Shown here: piece after piece, positions 15,226 to 15,256 of the stretch | Layout: the number at the start of each line of letters is the position of its first letter | Position numbering within the stretch: the stretch's first letter is position 1 | Assembly: GCF_902493135.1 (NCBI RefSeq) | Contig: NZ_CABUOD010000064.1 | Coordinates: forward strand, 1 to 15,256 | DNA length: 15,256 nt | Reading direction: 5' to 3' | Origin: an uncultured Parabacteroides sp. | GTDB taxonomy: Bacteria > Bacteroidota > Bacteroidia > Bacteroidales > Tannerellaceae | Made by a program: the position numbers and the translations under genes | The notes under the pieces: model-generated | The model's database searches: none | Told to the model about the DNA's origin: nothing | Seen by the model: the letters and a program-made list of their open reading frames with translations, nothing else

Positions 15226-15256
15226 ATCACGATCTTTAAGGCACGGATTACGCGGA

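Noticed and set aside
1..15256. Insertion sequence, integrase, tRNA or rRNA genes
   Set aside because: No transposase or recombinase motifs, no terminal inverted repeats flanking a gene, and no tRNA/rRNA-like sequence were seen on reading both strands.

Overview
The window reads as chromosome from a gut-type Bacteroidota (Bacteroidales; a Parabacteroides-like genome is my best guess, not provable here). The reasons are: promoter elements of the TAnnTTTG type in front of several genes; A-rich leaders with little Shine-Dalgarno sequence; large secreted family GH2 glycosidases; a Ser-type sulfatase; an AraC regulator; and a DUF6261-like protein of a kind I associate with this order.

Left part (1-10402, all minus strand): a compact four-gene carbohydrate operon, transcribed right to left. 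Its order is an XylE-like sugar/H+ symporter (10402 to 9029), a large cytosolic DUF5107-like/TPR protein (9019 to 5720), a GH2 lipoprotein (5674 to 2864) and a second, secreted GH2 enzyme (2854 to 95). Gaps are 9, 45 and 9 nt, and the last gap carries a Shine-Dalgarno fused to the preceding stop codon. The operon ends at two consecutive strong hairpins (18-91). It looks like a polysaccharide-utilisation-type cluster without any SusC/SusD pair: two exported exo-type glycosidases would release a sugar, the MFS porter would import it, and the DUF5107/TPR protein would act on it, or sense it, in the cytoplasm.

Middle (10403-13017): a 152-nt divergent control region separates the operon from a plus-strand AraC-family regulator (10555-11442), the obvious candidate local regulator. 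Convergent to it, with its stop codon directly abutting the regulator's stop, is a minus-strand secreted sulfatase (13017 to 11443) with its own good -7 element. The sulfatase is probably a functional partner (desulfation of the glycan) but is a separate transcription unit.

Right part (13018-15256): a divergent promoter region leads into an unrecognised 321-aa protein (13190-14155). Its last 11 codons lie inside a strictly periodic 41-bp tandem repeat array (14121 to about 14340, five full units plus a partial sixth). The array fills the gap in front of a DUF6261-like gene (14377-15195). The final bases hold a short inverted repeat and the start of what may be a dispersed repeat (ACGGATTACGCGGA).

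No tRNA, rRNA, CRISPR array, transposase or phage gene was seen. The least explained items are the 41-bp array, the DUF5107/TPR protein and the SusCD-less operon architecture.
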